The notes below the pieces were generated by a model, which searched no databases, had not been told where the DNA came from, and worked only from the letters and a program-made list of their open reading frames with translations. Shown one piece after another: positions 8,901 through 15,770 of a stretch of 64,000 bases of DNA; the stretch's first letter is position 1; each line of letters starts with the position of its first letter. This DNA is from Palsa-504 sp963800415 (lineage in GTDB: Bacteria; Actinomycetota; Actinomycetes; Streptosporangiales; Streptosporangiaceae). The stretch lies in assembly GCA_963800415.1 (NCBI GenBank), contig CAWDBS010000060.1, positions 1-64,000 of the forward strand. The letters run 5' to 3'. The translations under genes were made by a program, and so were the position numbers.

Positions 8901-8952
8901 GCGACACCCGTACCACTGGGCGCCCTTCGTCCTTCACGGAGATTGGAGATAG
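5941..8952 (+). CDS. TPR-CHAT protein (caspase-like protease domain), with two compensating frameshifts
   Basis: Begins at ATG 5941. Residues about 60-560 are helical TPR-type repeats, followed by a charged helical linker (RQRRDLQTEADL) and a CHAT domain from about 640. The CHAT signatures are FVPHGPLHGLPLHALP, the catalytic His847 in HLTCHGYF and Cys906 in VVLRACAGSS. After Cys906 the main frame stops at 8707-8709. The expected continuation (GDELDGLSRAFLYAG, NSAVMASLWNVDQLTS, LLRVFYRHW) is read in another frame from about 8670 to 8820. The original frame then resumes (KPEKWQALQWAQQEFLRSA, HPYHWAPFVLHGDW) to a stop at 8950. The intact protein would be about 1003 residues. Either two sequencing indels or a recently inactivated gene. 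CHAT domains are cysteine proteases of the caspase clan. Confidence 0.75.
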
Positions 8953-8955
8953 CAC

Positions 8956-9459
8956 GTGAGTCACGCGGCTGGTCCGGAGGCACTGGACGATCGGTCCGTC
9001 CTGCTGGTACTCCAGGAGATAAGCGCCCAGCTGGGCGAAGGTCTGGCGGCCGGCGAGGGAACGGTCCAGACGGAGGACGAGGCGCGCCTGCTGCTGGCGG
9101 AACTGCTCCGTGAGTACGACGTCAAGGACGTCGACCCGAGCGAGATCGCGGCCAGTGAGACGGACGCGCAGGCTATGGCCCGCCGCACGCTCGACCTCCT
9201 CACCGAAGACCCCTCGACGGCGCCCGTGGCGCAGGCGGTGGTGGAGGAACCGCCGGAGGACGAGCAACTGGTCATCGAGACGGCCATCGTCGCCGCCGTG
9301 GTACTAGCGGCTCTGGTCACGTGGCTCCAGACCAAGGTGCACATCAGTGTCGAACGTGTGGACGGCAAGACCACGTTCAAGTTCTCGCTGGACAAGGACG
9401 CCACCGACCCGTCCCTACTGAAATCCCTGGCGGAGACCGTGGCGAAGCTGTTCCCCTGA
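8956..9459 (+). CDS. Small single-TM protein of the CHAT cassette, possible effector
   Basis: 167 residues from GTG 8956, three bases after the CHAT stop, with GGAGAT upstream; translational coupling is likely. Residues 1-104 are acidic and helical, with a Pro-Glu-rich linker (VVEEPPEDEQ, 95-104). Residues 105-124 form one hydrophobic helix (LVIETAIVAAVVLAALVTWL). Residues 127-167 are a short beta/alpha tail (VHISVERVDGKTTFKFSLDK then a helix). No family recognised. A soluble N-domain tethered to one TM next to a caspase-like protease suggests either a membrane anchor for the complex or a substrate whose cleavage frees a membrane-acting fragment; this is inference. Confidence 0.7.
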   Translation: MSHAAGPEALDDRSVLLVLQEISAQLGEGLAAGEGTVQTEDEARLLLAELLREYDVKDVDPSEIAASETDAQAMARRTLDLLTEDPSTAPVAQAVVEEPPEDEQLVIETAIVAAVVLAALVTWLQTKVHISVERVDGKTTFKFSLDKDATDPSLLKSLAETVAKLFP

Positions 9460-9590
9460 CCGCGACAGACGCGGCGACCTGGCGCGGCCTGGCTGGGACG
9501 GTCGGCCCGTCCGGCGTACCTCGCCGACCTTCGAGGGACTTCGCCCGAGCAGGCCCGGGCGCGCTGATGAACTGTTCCAACGCGACTGTC

Positions 9591-9623
9591 TTATCGGAGG
9601 TAATGGCGCATTACTTCTGGTAA
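9591..9623. repeat. Imperfect palindrome, right of the CHAT cassette (relative of 4452-4484)
   Basis: TTATCGGAGGTAATG (9591-9605) faces CATTACTTCTGGTAA (9609-9623). Fifteen pairs form, and the departures from perfect symmetry are G-U pairs if transcribed on the plus strand. It shares TTATC-GAGGTAATGG and CATTAC-TCTG with the palindrome at 4452-4484 and lies 130 bp after the last gene of the cassette. Confidence 0.6.
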
Positions 9624-9852
9624 GCCGAGTATGCCGCTGGTCGCCACCGTCGGCTCGGAAGCTGCTGACCATGCAAGCGCATGACCGCAGGTGGCGGCGT
9701 TCCGCGGCTTGACATAAAGGGCCGTTACCGGCATTCAGCCCTCATCGGCTAGCAGGATGCTGGCCCCGGCGGGCACCGGCTGCCAGATCCGCCGCGGAGC
9801 CTGACGGCGTGGGCTCTGAGCATCACGGGACTCGCACCCGCTAGGGGCGATG
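9624..9852. other. Non-coding spacer after the CHAT cassette
   Basis: No gene with credible coding character is seen on either strand here. It holds the run GGCTTGACATAAAGGGCCG near 9706 and nothing else recognised. Confidence 0.3.
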
Positions 9853-10200
9853 TCATCGGGGGCGCTCGTTGCCGCGGCCTCCGGTCTTGATGGTTGCGTC
9901 CCTGCCCCAGATGCGCTCGCGGTCGGGCAGGTCAGCAAGCTGGCGGGCGATCTGCTTGCGGTCTGGCTCGTCATCCCGGCGGATCTCCCCGATGGCAGTG
10001 CCGACCCGTTCGCGGACCTGCGCGCGCCAGGCCCTGAACTCCTCGTCGGAGGCGGATGCCGATGGCGGCTCGGTGTCGAGGATGTCTTGCGCGTACTTCT
10101 CCAGCAGCGCATCGACGGGAGTGCGGGGGCCGAGATAGCTGGCTTCGGCCGATCCGGGCCGCCCGGCCAGGACGTAGATCTGCTCCGCTGACGTGTTCGC
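9853..10200 (-). pseudogene. Start-less hypothetical coding remnant
   Basis: Read on the minus strand in the frame ending TGA at 9853-9855, about 115 codons give a natural-looking sequence: TSAEQIYVLAGRPGSAEASY, LGPRTPVDALLEKYAQDIL, EEFRAWRAQVRERVGTAIG, RKQIARQLADLPDRERIWGR. There is no ATG, GTG or TTG at its head before an in-frame TGA near 10220, so it cannot start normally. It is probably the C-terminal end of a gene cut when neighbouring DNA was rearranged. Family not recognised. Confidence 0.4.
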
Positions 10201-10259
10201 TGTATCACCGGTACTTCGTCACGCTCTGCACCAGTAAGCAGGAGAACAGGGGGGTCATC

Positions 10260-10994
10260 ATGGATGTCCTAACCGCCGGCCAGACCGGCACACCGGCAGT
10301 AGAGGCGCCCGCCGGGAATCGTGGCGGCATGAAGCCGGGGAAACAGTTGTGGTACACCGTCCTTGCGCTCGGGATCATGGCGGCGTCCTTCCTTACACTT
10401 CGGACCAGCACACCGGTAGTAGAGGCGCCCGCCGGGGATCATGGCGGCACGAACTCGGCATCGCAAGCCGTGCTAAGACCACCGCTTCCCTCGATGCCGG
10501 GGAAACGCGAGCAGTTGCGGTCCACCGTCCTTGCGCTCGGGATCGCGGTGGCGTTCTTCTTTGCGGCCTGGTGGCTGCATGGAAACACCTCAAGCGCGTA
10601 CCGCATCGGCAGCCAGTGGGGTGCCTTTGCTGGCCTGTTCATTCTGGCGCTGGCCATCGAGCGCGCTCTTGAGCCGTTCAGCCGCCAGCTCGGGCCGGAC
10701 ACGACCACGTTCAAGGACGCAAAGGCCAGCGCGCAGGCGGATGACATGGTGGAGTGCCAGCTCGGGATTGAGAGGTGCCGGCGGCTGACGGCCGTCGTCA
10801 CGTGGGGTGCGGCGACGGGTCTTGCCTTCTTCCTGTGCTCCCAGCTGAATATCACGCTCATGGAGGCCGTCAGCGCCAGCGGCTCTGGGGCACCGCCATT
10901 CTGGGCCGACCTGCTGGTGACCGGCCTTGTCGTGGGCGCAGGCACAAAACCGCTGCATGACCTTGTCTCCAACATTGAGCAGGGCAAGAAGTAA
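10260..10994 (+). CDS. Membrane protein with internal tandem duplication, unknown function
   Basis: 244 residues from ATG 10260, with GGGGGG in the leader. The N-terminal part contains two near copies of one unit: TGTPAVEAPAGNRGG with LWYTVLALGIMAASF, then TSTPVVEAPAGDHGG with LRSTVLALGIAVAFFFAA. The DNA copies start near 10286 and 10408. Further hydrophobic segments follow (GAFAGLFILALAIERAL, VTWGAATGLAFFLCSQLNI, FWADLLVTGLVVGAGTKPL). The last segment with HDLVSNIEQGKK at the end is reminiscent of small phage- or element-borne membrane proteins, but no family is certain. Confidence 0.6.
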   Translation: MDVLTAGQTGTPAVEAPAGNRGGMKPGKQLWYTVLALGIMAASFLTLRTSTPVVEAPAGDHGGTNSASQAVLRPPLPSMPGKREQLRSTVLALGIAVAFFFAAWWLHGNTSSAYRIGSQWGAFAGLFILALAIERALEPFSRQLGPDTTTFKDAKASAQADDMVECQLGIERCRRLTAVVTWGAATGLAFFLCSQLNITLMEAVSASGSGAPPFWADLLVTGLVVGAGTKPLHDLVSNIEQGKK

Positions 10995-11101
10995 GGCCCT
11001 CGCCATACCCGGCGACGCCGCCGGGCCATGTCCTGGAGGTAGACCGTCCGGGCGTTCCGGCTCCGTTCGGTGGTGAGCCAGGCGGGTTGGAGGGGTGAGT
11101 C

Positions 11102-11530
11102 GTGAACGCGAAGCTGGACGGAGAGTTCCGGGAGTTCATGCATGCCCGGTGGCCGACCATGGTCCGGCTCGCGTACGGGCTGACCGGGGACCAGGGCCAC
11201 GCGGAGGACGTGGCGCAGGCCGCGTTCGCGCGGGCCTACGCGTCCTGGCCGAGGGTCAGCCGGGCCGGCGACCCCGACGCGTACGTGCGGCAGATTGTGA
11301 TCAACCAGAACCGGAGCCGGTTCCGCAAGCACCGGGTGACCGAACGGCTGACCGGCTCGCCGCCGGAGTCCGGCACCGTCGATGTGGCGTGGACCGATGC
11401 GACGCGGCATTACGACGAGCGTTCGGTGCTGATCGCGGCGCTGCAGCGGCTGGGCCCGCGACAGCGGGCGGTGATCGTGCTTCGCTACTGGATGGACCTG
11501 ACCGAACTGGTGGATGAGGGATTCCAGTGA
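11102..11530 (+). CDS. SigE-family (ECF) sigma factor missing the region 4.2 helix-turn-helix
   Basis: 142 residues from GTG 11102. Region 2 is clear: FREFMHARWPTMVRLAYGLT, GDQGHAEDVAQAAFARAYAS, then DPDAYVRQIVINQNRSRFRK. Region 4 begins normally (LIAALQRLGPRQRAVIVLRY, WMDLTE) but jumps straight to LVDEGFQ and a stop. The usual helix-turn-helix (about 25-35 residues, typically VAAxLGCSxGTVKSQxxRAL) is absent with the frame kept, so it looks like an in-frame deletion. Such a protein could bind core polymerase but should not read a -35 element. The next gene overlaps by four bases, as cognate regulators often do. Confidence 0.75.
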   Translation: MNAKLDGEFREFMHARWPTMVRLAYGLTGDQGHAEDVAQAAFARAYASWPRVSRAGDPDAYVRQIVINQNRSRFRKHRVTERLTGSPPESGTVDVAWTDATRHYDERSVLIAALQRLGPRQRAVIVLRYWMDLTELVDEGFQ

Positions 11531-11820
11531 GGATCGACGACGAGCGTGACCTGCACGAGCAGCTGGAGGCGGCCTTCGGGGCCATCACCCCGCAGCCGGC
11601 CCTGATCGACGGGGCGGTCCGGCGGGGCAGGGCGATCAAGGTCCGGCGGCGCGTGGCCGTGGCGGCCGGTGCCGCCGCGGTGGTGGCCATCGGGGTCTTT
11701 GCCGTTCCGTCCCTGCTGCACCGGACGGCCTCTCCGGGCCCGGCCTCGCCGGCCAAGCCTTACACCGTGACGATCCAGGCCCCCGGCCCGCGCCGGGGTG
11801 GGCTGGCGCGGAACGGGTAA
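11527..11820 (+). CDS. Short single-TM protein downstream of SigE-type sigma factor (truncated)
   Basis: 97 residues from GTG 11527, overlapping the sigma-factor stop by four bases. The N-terminus is charged (RIDDERDLHEQLEAAFGAI), then comes a basic patch (RRGRAIKVRRR), one TM helix (VAVAAGAAAVVAIGVFAVPS) and a short Pro/Gly-rich tail. Proteins of this layout follow SigE-type sigma factors in many actinomycetes and usually carry a longer extracytoplasmic domain, so this one seems cut short. An anti-sigma role is possible but unproven. Confidence 0.6.
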   Translation: MRIDDERDLHEQLEAAFGAITPQPALIDGAVRRGRAIKVRRRVAVAAGAAAVVAIGVFAVPSLLHRTASPGPASPAKPYTVTIQAPGPRRGGLARNG

Positions 11821-11879
11821 CGCACAAGCGCCGGAGGGTCCCGGCGAAAAGACGTCGGCGATTGCATAGGAGGCACAAA

Positions 11880-12314
11880 ATGACATCGACAACCTACAGG
11901 CCTGCCGGAAGCACGGGCGGGCGGCACGCTGAAGGTCGCGGCCTCGGGCTGGTCTTCTTCGCGTCGATCCTGCTGTTCGTTGCGGGCTTCTTCAACATGA
12001 TCTACGGCATCGCCGCGATCGCCAACTCGCACGTCTTCGTCGCCAACGCGCACTACGTGATCGGCGACCTGCGCGCTTGGGGGTGGGTCACGCTGATCAT
12101 CTCGGTCCTGATGCTGGTCGCGGGGGCCGGGGTCTTGGCGGGCAACCAGCTGGCCCGCTGGTTCGCGGTGGCCGTGGTCGGGCTCAACGCCATCGACATG
12201 ATGTTCTTCATCCCGGCTTACCCGTTCTGGGCGCTGGTCATCATCGCCGTGGACGTGGTTGCGCTGTACGGGCTGTGCGCCTACGGCAGCCGCCAGAACC
12301 TGGAAGCCGTCTAG
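11880..12314 (+). CDS. DUF7144-type four-helix membrane protein
   Basis: 144 residues from ATG 11880, chosen because AGGAGG lies just upstream. Four hydrophobic helices: VFFASILLFVAGFFNMIYGI, WGWVTLIISVLMLVAGAGVL, ARWFAVAVVGLNAIDMMFFI and PFWALVIIAVDVVALYGLCA. The patterns GFFNMIYGIAAI, RAWGWVTLI and PAYPFWALVIIAVD are those of the DUF7144 membrane family, common in actinomycetes and of unknown function. It stands alone among relics. Confidence 0.75.
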   Translation: MTSTTYRPAGSTGGRHAEGRGLGLVFFASILLFVAGFFNMIYGIAAIANSHVFVANAHYVIGDLRAWGWVTLIISVLMLVAGAGVLAGNQLARWFAVAVVGLNAIDMMFFIPAYPFWALVIIAVDVVALYGLCAYGSRQNLEAV

Positions 12315-12404
12315 CGGCGCAGGCGCTGACCGGCCGCGGCGGGAACCCCGCGCTGCCGTAATCAGGCAGTCGGTGGTCCAAGGCCGGTCAGCCTCTCGCG
12401 GTTG

Positions 12405-12690
12405 CCGACTATCCGGTCGGCGGATTGGCGTGCGCCCGCTGGCGTTTACCCGCACAGCTCCCCGTAGATTTGCATGCCGCGCGGCACCATGATCTCGATG
12501 GCATGGAGAGCTTCTGGTCCCGCAGCTGGCGGACATGGGAGCCGCGCTGCCTGCTCCAGCCCGGCCTCGGGTGCGCTGCAAGCCAGGAAGATGTCGCTGG
12601 CGGCCGTGGGTCGCCCTGCCACCGCAGTCCGAACCCGTGCGGCGGAGTCACCCGGCCATGACCACCGCCCCGACCCGGGGTGCCCCAGGC
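12405..12690 (-). pseudogene. DUF2252 protein fragment (middle part), decayed
   Basis: On the minus strand different frames give recognisable pieces of a DUF2252 protein in the right order: RTAVAGRPTAASDIFLA (family RVVxGQRxMQAASDIFL), VRQLRDQKLS (family VRQLRDWKxS), EIMVPRGMQIYGELCG and RAHANPPTG (family LARAHARSGD). At least three frameshifts are needed. The natural C-terminus of the same family lies nearby on the opposite strand at 12846-12974, so the original gene was broken and partly inverted. Confidence 0.55.
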
Positions 12691-12845
12691 CCGCCGGCCC
12701 CCGTAGCGAGCCGGGGAAGATGATTTGATCCCGAACGGGCCCGGTTCGTGCATCCCAGTGCTCCTTCGGCCGACGTGGCGAACGCACTAGCGCGCCCACG
12801 GCGTGTGCCTCCGGAGCTGACCGCTAGCCGAGCTAACACCTCGGC

Positions 12846-12974
12846 GGCTCGGACGTGTTCGACCAGGCCATCACCCAGTTCGCCGCCGCCTACGCCGACC
12901 AGAACGAACGCGACCACCAATCGCTCGTCAACGCCGTCGCCGCAGGACGGATCACCGCCGAACCCGACCTGTAA
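12846..12974 (+). pseudogene. DUF2252 protein fragment (C-terminal end)
   Basis: The plus-strand frame ending TAA at 12972-12974 reads SDVFDQAITQFAAAYADQNE, RDHQSLVNAVAAGRI, TAEPDL. This is the usual end of DUF2252 proteins (KSDAFDxAIxxFAxxYADQNERDxxxLxxAVxxGRI). No start codon or upstream domain exists in this orientation. Its missing upstream part is on the minus strand at 12405-12690. Confidence 0.6.
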
Positions 12975-13050
12975 GATCCCGGGCACCGCCGCCCTGACCG
13001 GTGAACTGTCCGGGTACGTTGCTCCCCGACCTGACCCGATGTGAGGCAGC

Positions 13051-13240
13051 CATGACCGAAACGCAGCCAGCACCCGCGCCGAGCCCGCTTGGTCCGCTCG
13101 CCCGCTACGAGAAGAACCTGGCCGACCGCATCACCGGCTTCAACGACCCGCGGCAGGAGTGGCGGCGGCTGTTCGCCGAACTGCTCGGCACCTTCTTCCT
13201 GGGTGCTGGTGGCCGCCGGCGGGGGCATTAAGTCGCGGGC
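13051..13240 (+). pseudogene. Aquaporin/MIP-family N-terminal fragment
   Basis: From ATG 13051 the frame reads MTETQPAPAP ... DPRQEWRRLFAELLGTFFL and then, after a one-base slip near 13203, VLVAAGGGI. EWRRLFAELLGTFFLVLVAAGG is the first transmembrane helix of actinobacterial MIP channels, with the ELLGTF signature. The remaining five helices and both NPA boxes are gone. Relic. Confidence 0.6.
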
Positions 13241-13329
13241 CCGCTCCCGCCGGCGTATGGCCGGTGCGAGATCCGGCGCCTAACCCGGGATTGTGGGGAT
13301 GACCAGCGCCCGTGGTGATGAGACCGCCA

Positions 13330-13914
13330 TCAGGAGAAGTCGGCGAGCACGGACAGGTCGAAGGAGATCGCGAAGGGTTCCGTCACTTTGAGGATGTCTC
13401 CCTCCCGCAGGGTGACCGGTTCGCCGTAGCAGCGGTCCTCCCCTAGGCGCAGAATCTGGACCTTCGGGTGCGGGTCGAAGTCGACGATCCAGTACTGGGT
13501 GATGCCGGCATTCGCATACTCACTGACCTTGCGCACCCGGTCCTCGCGCTCGCTGCCCGAGCCACGGGAGACTACCTCGACGGCGAGCAACATGTCGGCA
13601 CCGTGATAGAGGGACAGGCCCAGCTCCCGGGCGGTGGCCGCAGCCTCGGCGCCGATGACGCCCAGGTCAGGCCTGCGGGCACCCGCCGGGGTGGAGATAT
13701 CCATCGGCGCCTGCACATAGACAGCGGCCCGTCCATCCTCAGCCGCGCGCTCGATGATCCGGCGCAGACGCGTAGCGATGAAGTCGTGCCGGGTGCTCGG
13801 CGACAATTCGATCAGCCACCCGTCGACCAGCTCGAATGACTTGCCCTCGTCACGAAGCGTGTGCAGATCCTCGACCGTGTACGGTCCGTACCCGTAGTCG
13901 TCGGCGACACTCAC
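13330..13914 (-). CDS. Uma2-family (DUF820) PD-(D/E)XK-like protein
   Basis: 194 residues from ATG 13914. The order YTVEDLHTLRDEGKSFELVD GWL, then RRPDLGVI, then LLAVEVVSRGS and KVSEYANAGITQYWIVDFD matches the Uma2 family: E in FELVDG, D in RPDL, ExVS and the Y-WIVD strand. Proteins of this fold are predicted restriction-like nucleases abundant in actinomycetes and cyanobacteria. Length is normal and no lesions are seen, so this is one of the few intact genes here. Its cellular role is not established. Confidence 0.8.
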   Translation of the reverse strand: MSVADDYGYGPYTVEDLHTLRDEGKSFELVDGWLIELSPSTRHDFIATRLRRIIERAAEDGRAAVYVQAPMDISTPAGARRPDLGVIGAEAAATARELGLSLYHGADMLLAVEVVSRGSGSEREDRVRKVSEYANAGITQYWIVDFDPHPKVQILRLGEDRCYGEPVTLREGDILKVTEPFAISFDLSVLADFS

Positions 13915-14189
13915 CGGCTCCTGTCCTCTCTCGCAGCTTCACGCTTGTTATTACCCTAGATCGCCCAGGTCGGTTCCGAGTAGCGCTCACAGACGCTGGC
14001 GGCCGGGCAGAGCCAACTATGTGCGGCAGGACGGGCAGCTGGTGACCGAGATCGTCTCGGCGGCGTTCGGGGTGTCTGTGCGCGGGTAAGGAAGTTGGGT
14101 TGTGCGAGCAGCTGGCTGCGCTGGGGTGCATGATGCCGGGCCGATCCGACGAACAGCTGCGGGAGCCCGGGCGCCGTCGCCAGCGGCTC

Positions 14190-14760
14190 ATGCAGCCTTT
14201 CTCCGTGCGGGACCGTTATGCCCTGGTATTCGTGCTCATCCTCGTCACCTACGCTTTGTCGGCCGGGCTGATGTCAGCGTGGGCGACTTCCTCGCTGCTG
14301 GCCGTGCAGATCGCCGTGCTGCTGGTGGCGCTGCGGGCGTCCCAGCCGATCCGGCCGATCCGGGCAGTCGCCTACGTCGCCCTGGCTGCGGCAGCCTTGG
14401 CGGCAGTCGCCAACCTCTTCCTCCATGATCAGGTCCACGGCGCCAGGATTGTCTCCTGGGCCAGCTGCCTGCTTTACCTGATTGCGCCGCTTGCGATCCT
14501 TCACCACCTGGTGGTCCGGCGAAGGGTCGTGGACGGCGAGACGGTCCTCGGGGTGATCGACGCCTACCTGATGATCGGGATGTTCTTCGCGTTCCTCTAC
14601 CTTTCAGTGGGAGTTGATCAAGCGCAGCGTTCTTCGGCTCCCAGGGCCACGGTACGTTCTCGCAGTATCTGTTCTTCTCATTCACCACGGTCACCACGAC
14701 CGGATACGGCAACCTTGTCCCGGCCGGCAACCCGGGCCAGACCTTCGCCGTGCTCGAGAT
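14190..14760 (+). pseudogene. Two-TM-type potassium channel relic, frameshifted and truncated
   Basis: From ATG 14190 hydrophobic helices follow (ALVFVLILVTYALSAGLMS, LAVQIAVLLVALRA, AVAYVALAAAALAAVANLFL, VSWASCLLYLIAPLAIL, YLMIGMFFAFLYLSVG). Near 14625 the frame slips, and the pore region is then read in another frame: GTFSQYLFFSFTTVTTTGYG NLVPAGN, with the TTGYG selectivity filter. The sequence ends about 15 codons later at LEM, where the duplicated antitoxin unit (shared with 50655 onward) begins. The last TM helix is missing, so the channel is dead. Confidence 0.65.
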
Positions 14761-14761
14761 G

Positions 14762-15100
14762 CGGCGTTCCAGCCCTATGAGAAGGGCGCAGATGATACCT
14801 TGTCATCAAGGCATCATGATCATTATGTTTAGATGCTATGAGGACGACGGTCACCCTCGATGACGACCTGGCTATCCGGCTGGAGAGGCACCGGACCCAG
14901 CATGGTGAGAGCTTCAGGCAAGCGCTCAACGAAGCTGTCCGCGTGGGCCTCGCCAGGCTCGAAGAACGCGCCGACGCCGTGCCAGAGGTGAGCCGGACAC
15001 GCCCGCTGCCGCTGGGCAGGCGTCTTGCGGGCAGCATCGATAACGTCGGCGAGGTCCTGGCCATCGCCGAGGGCGAGGATTACCGCTGATGTACCTGGTC
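14762..15100 (+). repeat. Duplicated antitoxin unit, copy 1 (copy 2 at 50655-50995)
   Basis: The two copies share CGGCGTTCCAG at the left edge, a leader with TTGTCATCAAGG and ATTATGTT, the whole 83-codon antitoxin gene (one amino-acid change) and the first dozen bases of the toxin gene (TGATGTAC-TGGTCGACG). They diverge outside these limits. Copy 1 carries the full toxin; copy 2 does not. Confidence 0.7.
14838..15089 (+). CDS. VapB-type ribbon-helix-helix antitoxin
   Basis: 83 residues from ATG 14838. The N-terminus MRTTVTLDDDLAIRLERHR is a ribbon-helix-helix strand and helix; the C-terminal tail (LPLGRRLAGSIDNVGEVLAI) is the kind that wraps the toxin. The PIN toxin starts at the base that ends this gene. 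Upstream, CCTTG-TCAT-CAAGG lies about 45 bp before the start and may be the operator. A second, almost identical copy without a toxin sits at 50732-50983. Confidence 0.8.
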   Translation: MRTTVTLDDDLAIRLERHRTQHGESFRQALNEAVRVGLARLEERADAVPEVSRTRPLPLGRRLAGSIDNVGEVLAIAEGEDYR

Positions 15101-15532
15101 GACGCCAATATCCTCGTCTACTCCGCTGACGAGGGCTCCGAACATCATGCGGCCGCACGGGACTGGCTCGATGAGCGGACCGCCGGAGCGCCCAGGTCGG
15201 TCGGTCTGCCCTGGCCCAGCCTGCTGGCCTTTTTCCGGCTTGTCACCAACCCGCGCGTGTACTCACCGCCCGCGACCGCGGCAGATGCGTGGCAGCGTAT
15301 TGAGGACTGGCTGTCCCGGCCAGCGGCCTGGATCCCCGTACCGGGATCGCGGCATCAGCAGGTGCTCGGCGGCATCGTCCGGGAATGCCGCCCTGCCGGG
15401 AACCTCGTGCCGGATGCGCACCTGGCGGCGCTCGCTGCGGAGCACGGCCTCACCGTCGTCTCCACGGATACGGATTTCGCCAGGTTCCCCGGCGTCGCAT
15501 GGCTCAATCCCGTCTTAGCCGCGGCCTCATGA
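15089..15532 (+). CDS. VapC-type PIN-domain toxin ribonuclease
   Basis: 147 residues from ATG 15089. Acidic PIN residues are visible: MYLVDANILVYSADEGSEHH (Asp5), a central Glu in the helix after PRSVGLPWPS, and VPDAHLAALAAEHGL then VVSTDTDFARFPG at the C-terminal end. VapC toxins are metal-dependent RNases, usually cutting tRNA or rRNA, held off by the adjacent antitoxin. Length and motifs are normal, so the module looks functional. It may stabilise the neighbouring mobile DNA. Confidence 0.85.
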   Translation: MYLVDANILVYSADEGSEHHAAARDWLDERTAGAPRSVGLPWPSLLAFFRLVTNPRVYSPPATAADAWQRIEDWLSRPAAWIPVPGSRHQQVLGGIVRECRPAGNLVPDAHLAALAAEHGLTVVSTDTDFARFPGVAWLNPVLAAAS

Positions 15533-15626
15533 CGGCTTCGCCGACTCGCGATGCTGACTCATGGCCTGAGCACGCAACGGGGCTGGTGAACTTCACAGGA
15601 CCGGTGCTCTCAGGATCTAGAACAGA

Positions 15627-15675
15627 CCTTCTGTCAACCGGCAGGTTATAGGTTCGCGTCCTATCGCGGGAGCCA
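15627..15675 (+). other. tRNA-Asn 3' half, attachment-site copy B
   Basis: Same layout as the copies at 918 and 44697: CCTT, anticodon loop, CCGGC, AGGTT, ATAGG-TTCGCGT-CCTAT, CGCGGGA-GCCA. It carries two substitutions (loop CTGTCAA instead of CTGTTAA; T-loop TTCGCGT instead of TTCGAGT). With the 5' half absent it cannot be a tRNA. It shares less of the upstream arm than copies A and C, so it is probably older. Confidence 0.65.
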
Positions 15676-15742
15676 GTCTTATGGCCTCTGACCTGCGTGA
15701 ATGCATAAGCAGTGACGGTGTTCCCGCGGGCTTGACGGGCTT

Positions 15743-15770
15743 CCGGTTGTGGGGGTTTGTGGGGATCTTG
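15743..15770 (-). repeat. Inverted copy of the element-end repeat at 1052-1080
   Basis: On the minus strand this reads CAAGATCCCCACAAAC then CCCCACAACCGG, nearly identical to 1052-1080. Together with the tRNA half-sites at 918 and 15627 it suggests that 1-15.7 kb was built from ends of related integrated elements. Confidence 0.4.
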
